Assembly (NCBI RefSeq): GCF_037975245.1
Contig: NC_092573.1
Coordinates: 12,006,501-12,070,500 of the forward strand
Reading direction: 5' to 3'
DNA from: Apostichopus japonicus
Taxonomy: Eukaryota; Echinodermata; Holothuroidea; Aspidochirotida; Stichopodidae
DNA length: 64,000 nt
Part shown: in pieces, positions 12,101-23,371 of the stretch
Layout: each line of letters opens with the position of its first letter
Numbering within the stretch: position 1 is the first letter of the stretch
Position numbers and translations under genes: made by a program
Notes under the pieces: generated by a model
Database searches by the model: none
Told to the model about the DNA's origin: nothing
What the model saw: only the letters and a program-made list of their open reading frames with translations

Positions 12101-12530
12101 GGGATGGGCATTTTGGGGGTCTACTGGCAGGGGTACCCCACCAATACAAATTACTGGCAATGCCCATCCCTTACATATAGAGTCCTGCCAATCATTTTAC
12201 AGTAGTTTTCAACTGGTTACCTCATGAGCTCACCTAGGTCAGCCGTGAGGGGTCAATTATTGATCACTGGCAGGGGTACCCCACCACCAATAATTACTGG
12301 CGATGGCCATTTGTTGCTCTTGGGGCCAAACCTGACACATTGTTCTTACTTTGATGTGGTTACCATGCAAGCTGATCTAGGCTAGCTATTAGGTGACTTT
12401 AAAATTGCTCTCCCAGCCACACCCACCACAGTCGGTTTGCCAGTCGTCTGGTTTCATATACAGAAATGCATTGTGAACATTGTGTTGTACCAGGCAATTG
12501 GTTACCTTCCCAGCTAACCAAACCCTCTGG
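9182..12530. mobile_element. ~3.35-kb foldback element with tandem-repeat arms
   Basis: The left end CCAGAGGGTTTGGTTAGCTG is mirrored by CAGCTAACCAAACCCTCTGG ending at 12530. Similarity between the arms continues inward for more than 300 bp of non-repeated terminal sequence and then through arrays of a ~147-bp unit. Each unit holds GGGGTACCCCTGCCAGTAG, CATGAGGTAACCAGTTGAAA and CTACTGGAAAATGATAGGTA. The left arm has about 11-12 units (9430-11050) and the right arm about 5-6 inverted units (11530-12280). A short unique centre (about 11060-11460) shows no transposase. No clean target duplication was found: similarity at the termini extends a few bases past the assigned ends. Confidence 0.85.
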
Positions 12531-13549
12531 ACTACCGCTCTACAGATCAGTAAAAATTTGACCAAACTTATGAAGCTTGCACGTAAATGATATACCAGAC
12601 TGTTTTTTATAAACAGGTTATGAAAAGTATCTTTAATATCATTAAACAGTTGGGTACAATAGTTAAACTCACTCTTCCATCTTTTTTCTCTATGGTACTT
12701 GTTCCTTTGCTTTCTGGACTCTCGGATAAACTCTTTTGTTCTGCGAAGGGTACCAATATATCATCTTAAAACATGTCTTTAAGCCATATATAACACAGTT
12801 CTCCTCTTCTGTTGTTGCCTCCACACTGGTGTCGTACATCACAGAAAACCTCACCCTTGACTTGGATATTTGGCGTTTTTTAATTCTTCCTGGAAAAAAG
12901 AAACAGCAAAGTATTCATCATTTGAAAAAAAAATTAAATAAAGTTGTCACCACAAAGTTATGTGAGATTTGCTTCCACTATAGTCTCAAAAAAACAATCC
13001 CAAAGTTTGAAGCAGACTGTATAAAGCTGAAAATTTGAACCAGAGTGTCATCACCATTGCAACCAGAATCAAATGCCCAGAATACAGAGATAATAAAACA
13101 TGGGCTAAATCTTTGTTTGTTTTTATGATCTTTAACAATATACAATTTTAGAAACACAAATGCACTGAGCCAACTTATTTATAGGCCTAATCATTTTTAG
13201 TTGTTATTTTGCTTACTCACATAACAAGCCTGTTTAGACCTAGGCTAGAGAAGAATCAGTACTTTGTTACACTAAGTTTGTCTTTCGGTCGTTTTGATTT
13301 AGTCTTACTAGTAGTACTAAATTATATAATGGACCGGCGAAGACTAGAAAATACCCAGAGTTTTAGCAACTGCGTTAAACTGTATGATCTGATCTATTAT
13401 TTACGTCAATGAGTTTCATTCAATCTGGGATCAAACAAAAAAAGAGAAAACTAATTAATCTTAACCTTTAAACTTTGCTACTAAACAGATATGCTTGAAT
13501 TACAAATAAATGTCAAAAAAACTCATAATCTACGAATCGATGCATATAC
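12531..13549. other. gene-free stretch
   Basis: Several 60-100 codon frames are present (12587, 12736, 13209) but none has splice logic or a recognisable domain. I regard the stretch as non-coding. Confidence 0.5.
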
Positions 13550-13552
13550 ATT

Positions 13553-13604
13553 CAGGCGCGTATCCAGGGGGGGGGGGGGCGTTGGGGGTGCGCGCCCCCC
13601 GGGT
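13553..13604 (+). repeat. mobile-element end with G13 and GC palindrome
   Basis: CAGGCGCGTATCCAGG followed by thirteen G and a GGGTGCGCGCCCCCCGGGT stretch resembles the inverted copy that ends at 19777 (complement CAGGGGCGTATCCAGG, then CCCGGG). It is probably one terminus of a hAT-like or similar MITE. The other end was not identified. Confidence 0.5.
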
Positions 13605-13635
13605 AAGAAAAAGAGGAGAGATAAAAAAGAGAAGC

Positions 13636-13728
13636 AAAAAGGGAAAAAGAGGGGGAAAAAAGAGGAGGAAGGAGAGGAAGGAAGGGAAAAGAAAAAAAGA
13701 AAGAGAGAAAAAGGAGAAAAGGAGGAAG
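13636..13728. repeat. 93-nt uninterrupted polypurine tract
   Basis: Every base of the plus strand from 13636 to 13728 is A or G. The purine-rich stretch extends from 13605 to about 13738 with only a few pyrimidines. It gives spurious Lys/Arg/Glu-rich frames on plus and Phe/Ser/Leu-rich frames on minus, neither of which is credible as protein. Confidence 0.9.
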
Positions 13729-13920
13729 TAGAAGATAAACGCCAAGACACCGGGAAGAGAAGAGGAATATTCATAATTAAAGCGCTGATCACTATTATAT
13801 ACACATGGTAGCCAGTGACGAATCGAGGTTTACGTGGGGGGGGGGGGGGTTGCGTCTCACCCTACCCCTTACACCGACAACTCCATTTTTGACGTTTCCA
13901 TTTTCATCTCTCACTAATGT

Positions 13921-13923
<3 letters not shown>

Positions 13924-13961
<38 letters not shown>
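13924..13961. repeat. (AT)n microsatellite
   Basis: Alternating A and T dinucleotides of about 38 bp, followed by a short GT-rich stretch (about 13990). Confidence 0.9.
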
Positions 13962-13967
<6 letters not shown>

Positions 13968-14394
13968 CCATCTATGGTCTATCATAACGCGTGTGTGTGT
14001 ATGGACGCCTTAAACAATTGTACAATTGTGCTATGAAACCAACTGCGGCTGGTCTCGGACTCGACCGAGTCGTCGGGGAACATGACGCACCCATCACTTC
14101 TTGAGATTGTTCCCATCTGCATGAAAACGCGCGCCCACAACCCTATGCCCCATCCCTTTAATCACTTCCCGATGAGTTACAAAACTTAATTAATGGCCTT
14201 CGCTCGTAGTACCAAGACCTTGACAAAATCCGGCAACACACCACTTCATCGATAACAAGTGATCGGGTATATCGTCCCCGTTCTGGCGTAGTGACGAATG
14301 TTCAAAATGTGAGTTTTGAGAAAACGCGCTCTAAAGATTTTCATATTTTGACTTTAGTATAGCGTAACTAAAAGAGGATCTTGGATGGAGTCGG

Positions 14395-14708
14395 ATATGA
14401 CGAGGGGAGGTGGTATATAGGGCAAGGAGAGCCGGCTGTTGAAATGGTGGTATATTGGCCTTATTAATTTCAAAAGAACGCCCACGTTTTGTTGCAATGT
14501 ATAAAATAGACAAGGAATTTGTATGGGTTATGGGCGGATGTAAGTGTTTTAGTATGTGTTTCTTGGGTGAAATGTAGGGTGTCGGATAGAGAGATGTTGA
14601 GGTAGGGAGGGCAAGGAGAGCCGGCTGCTGAAAGGGTTATATATTGGTCCTATTTATTTTAAAGAGCCCCCACCATTTTCTATAATGTATAAAATAGACA
14701 AGGTATAT
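14395..14708. repeat. direct tandem duplication, ~200-bp period
   Basis: GGCAAGGAGAGCCGGCTG and, about 95 bp on, AATGTATAAAATAGACAAGG occur near 14421 and again near 14609. The two copies differ by scattered substitutions and small indels. Confidence 0.75.
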
Positions 14709-14784
14709 GATGAAATGTGAACACATGCAGTTGCAAAAATAATAGTTCCAGTGGCGAAATCTGTTAAGTCGGAACTCTTATAAA

Positions 14785-15938
14785 GCACACAGACTACGGA
14801 AAATTGTGTGCCATTCTTCATTTTCAAGTTAGTGTATTACGTGAAATGTCTCTGACGATAGTTTCTAAGTATCCTTCAAACGCTTTGGGAAGCTATTCCA
14901 CTATACTATCCCCTTAAACGGAATGTGAAATTTTATTACGCTCACAGGCACATTCATAATAACCAACCCAACAACTGTGCCATTGTTCAAGTGTTACCGA
15001 GTTGTACTATAGTATGTTGTTCCTTCTTTTTATTTCCTTCCAGTATACATATAAAAAATTTCTTACGCTGACAGGCACATTCATAATATCCAACCCAACC
15101 TCGTGCGAATCCTCAGATTTAAAGAAGGAAATAACTGTGCCATTGTTCAAGTGTTTTCAAGATGTACTGTAATATGGTGTTCCTTCTTTTTATTTCCTTC
15201 CAGTATACATATAAAAATTATAGAGAGGAGTCATATAACACCTCAACAAGAAGAATAACTCGTATAAAAGTTTTTTTCTAAGATGATAGGATACCAAACA
15301 TTCCAAGAATAACTAATATAAAAAGGTAGAAAATGTCAAGATGATAGGATATCATATAAAATACATCTACTAATACAAAAGTTATTACATAAAACGATAT
15401 AACAAACAGACTATAACAAACATTCTAAGTGCTCGAATGGAATGTATAAAGCAGCACGGTAAATAAATGAGTTGCTGTAAACTTAAGTTCGGTATTTTGT
15501 GTGGATTTCTTAGATTTCTGCTCGATTTGTGCAGGAGAGTTTTCAGTACAGTATACAAACTTACTGTAAATCTTATTAGCCATTCTTGTAAACTCAGGTC
15601 TTGCAGCAGCATTTACTTTTTCTAAAAGTATATTGTATTCTAAATAAATAGATGATGTGTATTTAAGAAACTTCATTCTTCTTTTTTTTTGCAATATAAA
15701 ATGGTACCAGACAGGCACTGTATAGATCACATGTGCCAGGGTAGAATAATAGTATTGCAAACATTTTCCTTAGCATTTTGGTTAAAGAAAGACACAACAT
15801 AAGCCACACTAAATACTATATAATATACTTTTTTAATACCTTAATGCTTTGCAAGAAAGGTCAAACTGTCGTCACTGTATACTCCCAGTACTCAGTTTTG
15901 GAGGTTCTAGCCACATCAGATCCCTCAATAATAATAAC

Positions 15939-15970
<32 letters not shown>

Positions 15971-16025
15971 GTTGCGACCTTGATAGAATGAGACCTTCAT
16001 GTTTTATGGTTTATTTTCAAAAACA
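14785..16025. repeat. dispersed ~1 kb repeat, copy B
   Basis: Direct-orientation counterpart of 2149-3175. It is longer because of an internal partial tandem duplication (about 14930-15060 repeated at 15060-15235) and a (TAA)n expansion at about 15930-15968. The minus-strand frame seen in copy A is interrupted here by a frame change after ANKIYS. The 53-bp satellite starts directly at its right end. Confidence 0.8.
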
Positions 16026-16030
16026 AGTTT

Positions 16031-16494
16031 GTAACGATTTGTATCTCGGCAAAACGTCAATTTTCAGATTTTTTTTCATTTTGACGACTTGTTGTATCTC
16101 AGCAAAACGTCAATTTTCAATATTTTGTCAGTTTGACGACTTGTTGTATCTCGGCAAAACGTTGAGATTCAAGTTTTTGTCATTTTGACGACTTGTTGTA
16201 TCTCGGCAAAACGTTGAGATTCAAGTTTTTGTCATTTTGACGACTTGTTGTATCTCGGCAAAACGTCAATTTTCAAAATTTTGTCATTTTGACGACTTTT
16301 TGTATCTCGGCAAAACGTCAACTCTCTGATTGTTGTCATTTTGATGAGTTATTGTATCTCGGCAAAACGTCAATTTTCAGAATTTTGTCATTTTGACGAC
16401 TTGTTGCATCTCGGCAAATTTAATAATTTTGTCGTTTTGACGAGTTGTTAAACTCGGCAAAACGTCTTTTCCGAATTTTGTCATTTTGACGAGT
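16031..16494. repeat. 53-bp minisatellite, about 9 units
   Basis: Units contain TTGTATCTCGGCAAAACGTC and TTTTGTCATTTTGACGACT. Repeat starts fall near 16039, 16092, 16147, 16199, 16252, 16305, 16359, 16409 and 16451. The last two units are shorter and more diverged. No associated direct-repeat/spacer logic is present, so this is not a CRISPR. Confidence 0.9.
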
Positions 16495-16556
16495 TTTTTT
16501 CTCTTCCATCACCATGTCCCTTCTACGCTTCCGTAGTATATGAATACTGTATTAAT

Positions 16557-16815
16557 CAATTAAATGACGAGGTGAACTAATAAAGATATTACCTTTCCAT
16601 CATCCTGGGTGTTTTCAAATGGCAGTTAGTTGGTTCTCAAGTCAGTATGACATGGTTGTTATGTTCGGCTTGTTCCAAAGGGTAATATTCGTCGATATGC
16701 AAAAATGCATGGACCTTAGACAAATAGTGTTACTGAGTGGTTGTAATGATGACTAAAGTATTCGTCAGTATGTAAAAACGAGAGTGGGTCTTAGGTGGAC
16801 ATTCGTCAAAAATGA
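16557..16815. repeat. short dispersed repeat, copy B
   Basis: Matches 7076-7210 in direct orientation in two blocks. The blocks are separated here by about 150 bp that copy A lacks. Confidence 0.65.
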
Positions 16816-17960
16816 GTCAGAAAAAACGAAAAAATAGACAGTTTTAAAACTTCTAACCCGGCTCAACCACCGATTCTTCACCCTCGAAATAGGTAAGAAC
16901 AATATTTAACTCAATTTCGCCAAAAGTGCACGTTCGCCACTACGCGAAAACGGGGACGATATTAGTGACCGCTAGAGGTCGTGCACTGACCTACATGGAG
17001 TGTGACCGCTTCCGCCTTTGCAATTTCCCAAGATCAGGCTCCGAAAAATCCATGAAATCCCAAGGGCACTGTACTGTATGGATATCTAGCAATATCTAGC
17101 GACATCTAGGATGAAAATCCCACGATCTTCCCTAACTGAAGGAAAATAGAGAATCGAAGCCTTCAGTGTGTAATGAACTTGAAATTGTGCGTCTTTCGAA
17201 ATGAAAAGAATGTGGGGCAAAGTAGCGTAACTCCTGTGGGCTCGGACCGTGCTGAGCAGGTGGCCCCGACCAAAAGTGGGCCCCGCTATACTGATGCACA
17301 GAAAAGGGGTATACCTCTTTGGATAGGGAGGGCCCGTTTTACTGGGAAAGAAAACCTCATGCAAAGACTGAACAAGACAATATACATATTTTCACGTGAT
17401 ACGGAATACGGACACCATGATCATGGGTTCATTGGGTATTAATGTATGTATCGAGCTAGTTGTGTTATTTATTATTATAATCGAAAACGAAGTAAATAAT
17501 TTAAAACCCAATTCCAGCCAATGTTATACTGAGTACAACATCGGGACATATGATTTTTTGAAAAATTCTAAAACAATAACCCAACACCCAACAGACTTGA
17601 AACTGCGTTCACTTAAAAATGAAGTCAGGGCTTTCATAGAAATATAATAATAAAAGGTAAGAATAAAGATGCCTTCGTTGTATCTGGTAAGTAAAAATTA
17701 GGCTTACATGGAGACAAAGTTTCAGCCGAAATTAGGCCTATGCTAAGGTTTGATTACTGTATTTGTACAGTAGTCCCCATTATACTCCATACAGTAGGGG
17801 AGGGGGGCACTTGCCCACTCCCCCTGGAAAATCAAAAATTAAGAAAAAAAGTTAAGCATTTGACATTTCAATGATTTCCCCCAACCAACAGTTCTCTAGT
17901 TATGTTCATTGCATACGGACCCATAATGCATTACTGAAATTATTGAAAGTCAAAATCCTA
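16816..17960. other. gene-free stretch
   Basis: No supported gene. About 16928-16965 is an inverted match to 14269-14302 (CGGGGACGATAT and its complement, plus a TACGC block). Overlapping frames on both strands at 17086-17442 have no recognisable domain or splice context. Confidence 0.5.
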
Positions 17961-18230
17961 AGACATGAGATCTCAAAACAACCGATGTGTAAATGCAACT
18001 TGAACGGGAAGTGTCTTTTCCGACGATCTAGGAGTATTTTTTTGCCAAAAAAAAATCGTCGTACGCTCCGCGCCAACCGAAGGTGGCGCTGCGCTTAGAT
18101 AGTAGCAAGTAGTGTGTTACACATTTTTGACCTACTTGTAAATAATTTGCGGACGCCCTTGCTTGGACCTCCTGATAGGGGATACCCGTTGGGCCAGGAG
18201 CCCCCGGGTTCATCGTTACGCCACTGGTGG
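17960..18230 (-). repeat. GC-rich hairpin repeat family, copy 2, with CAGTGGCG terminus
   Basis: Read on the minus strand it begins near 18228 with CAGTGGCGTAACGATGAA, a hAT-like MITE terminus. It then has CTATCTAAGCG, a hairpin with a C(TTCG)G loop (18089-18070), AGCGTACGACG, CTAGATCGTCGGAAAAG and GAGATCTCATGTCT. This gives the uninterrupted order of the family and supports the nested-insertion reading of copy 1. Confidence 0.75.
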
Positions 18231-18859
18231 AGCTTTGCATAATAAACAGATAATAGTTATTTATTCCAGTCTCATTTCAATTATTCGAATTTTTAAAGCG
18301 AACAGCAGATATCACATCGTATTAGTGAGCATGAAAATGGCTTTCCGGGATGAACAGCCTCAAAACTGTAGATGTGTGTAGTGTTCGGTTTCGGAAATAT
18401 ATGATATTTTTCATTTCCTTCAACGAAGTTTTATAGTAGCCGAGTAAGAGGTTTGAATATTTGTACACCAATATATTAACTGTGTCTGAATTTTCGAAAA
18501 TTCCCTGACCACCATTCTTCATCATACTTCCCTCTACTCGTGCAATTTTGACCGGTCTGTTAGGGGGTGAAGAAGGTTTTCCTGTATTGGTTGTCCATAG
18601 ATGAAATTGTGTGCAACATTATGGGTATGTTTTGAAGTGAATTTATTCACGAGAATTGTGAATTTTCAAATTCTGAACAAATAATTGGCTTAAAACCTTG
18701 AAAAGTGGGGCTTACGGGTTATTGTGGGCCGCGACGTAAAATCACCTACAAAAAGCAATGATCCACATGAGTTGTGATGAGGTCAACATGATGTGTGATT
18801 GGTGACAATCTTCAAAAAGGTTATGAATGGAAAAAAATTCTTGGTTCTCAGGCAAAAGT

Positions 18860-19060
18860 GTGCATCTGGTTGGTCATTTCATCCTCGAGAAGTGTCATTT
18901 CCGGTGATCTGGGGGGGGGGGTTATCAAAACCAGAAATTTTCTTGTACGCTGCGCGCCAACCGAAGGTGGCGCTCCGCTTAGATAGTAATTCGCGCCCCC
19001 CGGGTGCGAATTTTTTTCCCAAACAAGTTTGCAAGTGTGCGTAAATAGTCGTTCATGATT
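18860..19060 (-). repeat. GC-rich hairpin repeat family, copy 3
   Basis: Minus strand: a CCCGGGGGGCGCGAA-like block near 19000, then CTATCTAAGCGGAGC, a hairpin with TTCG loop (18973-18954), AGCGTACAAG, eleven C (the G run at 18911-18921 on plus) and AGATCACCGGAAATGACA. The sequence beyond the CCCGGG block (AAACAAGTTTGCAA) matches 19700-19735 on the opposite strand. Confidence 0.75.
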
Positions 19061-19654
19061 GGTCGGAAAAGTTACGTCATCACCATAGAAACCTTCACTT
19101 CGAGGTTCTGCATCCATTTGTTGCAACGAAGATATACCCGTTCAAAATTACCCGTAGCTTTTCATACATATATTTAGATATGTTTGGAATTGGTTTAGAC
19201 ATATTGAGCACACTAGTATTGAATGATCTACTTTGATCGAAGTTTTCTGTGAAGGCATTAATCGATAACATTGCACAGTGAAAGTTTTGCACAGGGTACA
19301 TCACACATGCGCTGTTGGCCTATATGTATTATAACTCTGTACACAGTGCAGTGACGGAAATATATCATACTATACACTATACTCTTTTGCGTATATTTAC
19401 TCAAGACTCGCGTCGTGAAGTTGCTTTTAGTGTAGGCCTACCCATTCCACGAAACGAATTCTGATTTCAATAGAACGGCTCACGAATCGTGGATAACGTA
19501 AACACGAACCAAATAGAATGTAGCGTATGTATCATAATATCAACATGTAATCCAAGCATTAAAAGTAAAGTTAGGGCGTTTGAAGGGAAACCCCTTAACC
19601 AGACTCAATCAAGTGTCAGTGTGTAACGCAGTATGTCTTCGAACTTCCAAGCGA

Positions 19655-19777
19655 TGGCTATTATTTATGCTGACGTCACGAGCAATCTGATTGGCTGAAA
19701 ACTCCATAATTGCAAACCTGTTTGGGAAAAAAATTCGCCCCCCCGGGTTAGAAAATCCTGGATACGCCCCTGCATAT
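19655..19777 (-). repeat. mobile-element end related to 13553 and 19000
   Basis: Minus strand: CAGGGGCGTATCCAGGAT, CTAACCCGGG, GCGAATTTTTTTCCCAAAC, GGTTTGCAA and a GATTG...TGACGTCA segment. The middle part matches the flank of copy 3 of the hairpin family (about 19003-19080), which suggests both descend from one longer element. Confidence 0.6.
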
Positions 19778-20759
19778 ACATACACATAATAATTTGAATT
19801 CGCGCAAGTGAACCCTGCACTACATTGGACAGAAAAAACGTGCAATTAGACCAAACTAAACATACTAAATTTTCCGTTACTTATACATTAAATATTAATA
19901 CAAATACAACAACTTACTCTTTTGGCAGTATACTAAAAGCACACGTTATAATAACTTCAGACTATCAAGCTTTCCTGAGAAAAAACGGTTAATACTTCTT
20001 ACAGTAAACAAATCGACCGTGAAGGAATGTCGTAAATGTTTCATGGGCGTGACCGGAAATGAAATACTAAAAAATTATAAATGAAAAGGTTAAATAGAAC
20101 TGAAGCGTGCATCCTGACTGCTCGCAACATATATTACCGTTGACTAGCCAACATAATGTGTTCAGCCTACTGTGACTGTAAGTTTGAAGGTCTAGCCTTG
20201 CTTATTCAATATGACATAGCCTACCCATTTAGATTCACATGGGAAATTACAGGAAATCTTTACCAAATGAGTGTAGACTTCAAATAAACTATTGAGACTT
20301 ATAGTCCCAGCATTTGTTTGGGAATAAATTAGAAGATTATGTGCCACTGTTCAATCTAGCCCAATTCACACATAACACATTGTTAATTGGTGTTTAGAAT
20401 GCACACTTTAGTGTTGAGAATGCACTGCCGTACCCAGTAGAAGCCTATAGGCTACTCACTGTCATTGCACTTGTGCATTGCGAAACGCCAGCGATTTACA
20501 GGTACTGCGTAGCGTAACACTAACCATAATACAGTACTAGTGCCAGTGGCCTAACAATTAACTTTAATTTTACCGTCAAGTTAAAGGAATAACAGGTAGG
20601 CCGATGATGGCAGTTAATACCTCCATTCTTCTAAAGACCTTCTTGGGTGATTTACGGTTGAAAGTTGCTTAGAGTGATCGTATGAAACTATGCCAAGCCC
20701 AGCAAGCTGCCGTTGCCTCTCGGTTTCGAAATTGAATTGAATCGAATTGGGTTAAAATA
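19778..20759. other. gene-free stretch
   Basis: No supported gene or element was recognised on either strand. Confidence 0.5.
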
Positions 20760-21000
20760 CATTAGTCCGTCGACACCGACTAAGCTACGATTATGGCGTA
20801 AATCGGGTGTCCGTATCGTTCTTAGTACATGGGTTAAAATACCTTAGTTCGTCGCCACCGACTAAGCTGCGATTATATTTTCCTTAGTCAGTGTAAACTG
20901 ACTAAGAAGCAGTGATGAAACGAAGATTTTGCTAGTCCGTGTGCATTGACTAACGTTACAGACTAATTTAACGTTAGTCCGTGGCAATATTGACTAGTTT
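20760..21000. repeat. second TTAGTC hairpin cluster
   Basis: Contains repeated TTAGTCCGT...ACCGACTAAG arrangements. It includes a perfect 9-bp stem with a 4-base loop at 20884-20905 (TTAGTCAGT-GTAA-ACTGACTAA). Two ~100-bp units share AGCT(A/G)CGATTAT after the hairpin. It is related in motif to 8425-8765 but is not a copy of it. Confidence 0.75.
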
Positions 21001-23030
21001 ATTTTTTCAGTATACACGTTACTTTGAACGTCTGTGTAGGCTCTATGTTTGAATGATCTTTTGGGGTTAAATAAGCACACTCTACAAGATTGATATCATC
21101 CACCGAGGGGTTTCCCCGAATAAATCCCCATGACGAGAAATGTTGGATAAAGTTCAAAGCAGTTCAAGGAATGAAATTGTCCACTTTTTCCACACAATAA
21201 TTAACATAAGCTTTAGAGCCAACTTGGATATTTTACTTAAATATATAAGAAAAAAGGCTACAAACATATAGAAAAAACATATATGATGAAATATCATGAG
21301 TAACAGGATGAAACTTCACAAACCAAACTCCATGGGGTTCTCAGCTGAAAGTCCTTATATATACTTTCCCCACCACTGTGTAGGCATAATCATTCACGCC
21401 TAGTTGAGAGGATTACATGGCAGTTTTTGCGGTATATTAACACCAAGGAGAATTACATACACGAACGTGTTGCTATTTGTATTTTCTTTCATATCATTAA
21501 CAGTTTATTTTACTAACTGAATTAAAAGACATTTTCATCATTCAAACTTTTTTTCCGTGATTGCTGTATAGTATCACGTTCAAGCTATCAATCAGCAGCT
21601 AGAGTCACACACGTACGTGAGGTCAATGCATGCAAACATAACCGAGAAAACATTAAAAGTAATTCTCTTTTTCCATTACTATAGCAACGCCGGTAATTGA
21701 GACAAATATGTGGGTTATATGTTACGCAACCAAGCTGAGAGGGGTTAGCTGCCTTTCACACTCGGCGTGCTTACATCGCTACAGAATGTCATAGTAAAAT
21801 TCAACGGATGACCGTTTATCATTGATTTAGAATTGAAAGTCCTCAAGCTAGGACCCTCTTGGATTTCAAATGTACTGCAGAGCGGCTGACCTGAGCCATT
21901 GGTTAAAATGTGTTGGATTCCTCGTTATATCTTGTAAGTATGTCACAAGTGACACATAGTGACCCTTTCTAGAAAGTAACACTCAATTGATAATCAAGAA
22001 ACCACACAAACACTCTGCTTTTAATTCTCATGGATTTATTAGCACGAGATATTTCAATGATTATTGGTAAAAGAAAATATAAAAGAAATGCATATATGAA
22101 AATAACTACACCCCCTTGGATACTTATCCAGTGAATCCTACCCCCTTTTTGCTAACTGACACTGTTATAGTACGCTTTATGACAGACTTCAGAAGATCAC
22201 CGCCCACAAGGTATAGTCGCTATTGGCGGAGTCAAACCATTCAACTTTTGGCACGTGTCAAAGGTAGGATACCTGTATCCGGCGTCTTAAAAGTGTGAAC
22301 CAGACCACATCTATTGGCACGGAAGAATACCCCCGTGACCCCAGGCAGTTACTTTTGGAGTCACCAAAAATAAGACCAAATTATTGGGGGTCGCCTGCCC
22401 GTAATCTGGTTTACTATACAGCAAACTCCGCTTGTCACACTAACCGAATAAAGCTCGTGCGTCGAGAATATACGGTATTGTTGCGGCTTGTTCTCAATAA
22501 CAAGTATACGCAAAATTGTCCTCAGTGACAATATGATACTAATAAAATTTAAGACCTCGTTGCCTTTTTATGAATATGCTAACTCCCGTTCTCAATAACG
22601 GAGAAACTACCCCTCTGCCCGACGTGATATCGTTACCAGATGGAATGCAACTGACTAACTTTCCTGTACCCCACCCTAACATCAACTTTGCACAAAAAAC
22701 AACGAATCTAATATGACGTAACGGCTCTTACAATTTGTAAGCCCAGGTATTCCGATATATCTCGGTGAAACATACCAACAATAAGGAGCCGAAAAACCCG
22801 GAATTTAGTTACTCTTTATATGCGACACAGGTGCTCCAATGCACACAGTGAAGCATATCAACACCAGGAATTTTGCATCCACTTACGTGACAAAGTATAT
22901 CAGCCCTTTCTTTATAAACGGAAGTCAATTAAAGGAAAAAAAAAGAGATAGGCCTATCTAGTGTTAAAAATAAGGGCTACTTTTACATAAAAAGTGAAAA
23001 AGGGAAAGACACATGCCCCAGGCCCCCCTT
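21001..23030. other. gene-free stretch
   Basis: No supported gene. Short frames at 22116-22528 show no domain or splice context. A lone minus-strand GTCAGTGGCGTCGCAAAG (about 23045-23028) looks like a solo MITE terminus. Confidence 0.5.
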
Positions 23031-23353
23031 TGCGACGCCACTGACAATTTCTGCTTCAGTTTCTTTTTGGAGAACACGAAATTCCGATTTGTAAGTTATT
23101 AATTAATGTCTTAATATGTTTTATGTCGTTTAGTGTGTATGTTAATGACAACGTATGATTATCATTTTACTTGATACGTGAAGTAACGCCATCTGTATGA
23201 ATGTATTTAATGGTATGCTTTTTATGGACATTACGCGGTACGGTATGCCTAGCAGCATGAACAGTATACCAGTTCCTACTTGGTGAATGAATATGTGATT
23301 GGTCATTTGATGCTTCAATTTATAGTGGCGTCCAAAATTTGAAGTTGAAAGCA

Positions 23354-23371
23354 AAAAAAAAAAAAAAAAAA
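23354..23371. repeat. A18 homopolymer run
   Basis: Eighteen A in a row. It could be the tail of a retroposed sequence lying to its left on the plus strand. No flanking duplication was identified. Confidence 0.8.

Noticed and set aside
9182-12530. Autonomous transposon with its own transposase
   Set aside because: The unique centre (about 11060-11460) is only about 400 bp and its frames show no DDE or other transposase motif.
13491-13811. Lys/Arg/Glu-rich and Phe/Ser/Leu-rich frames
   Set aside because: Translations of the polypurine tract and its complement.
16031-16494. CRISPR-like array
   Set aside because: Contiguous 53-bp units without distinct spacers, in an animal genome: a minisatellite.
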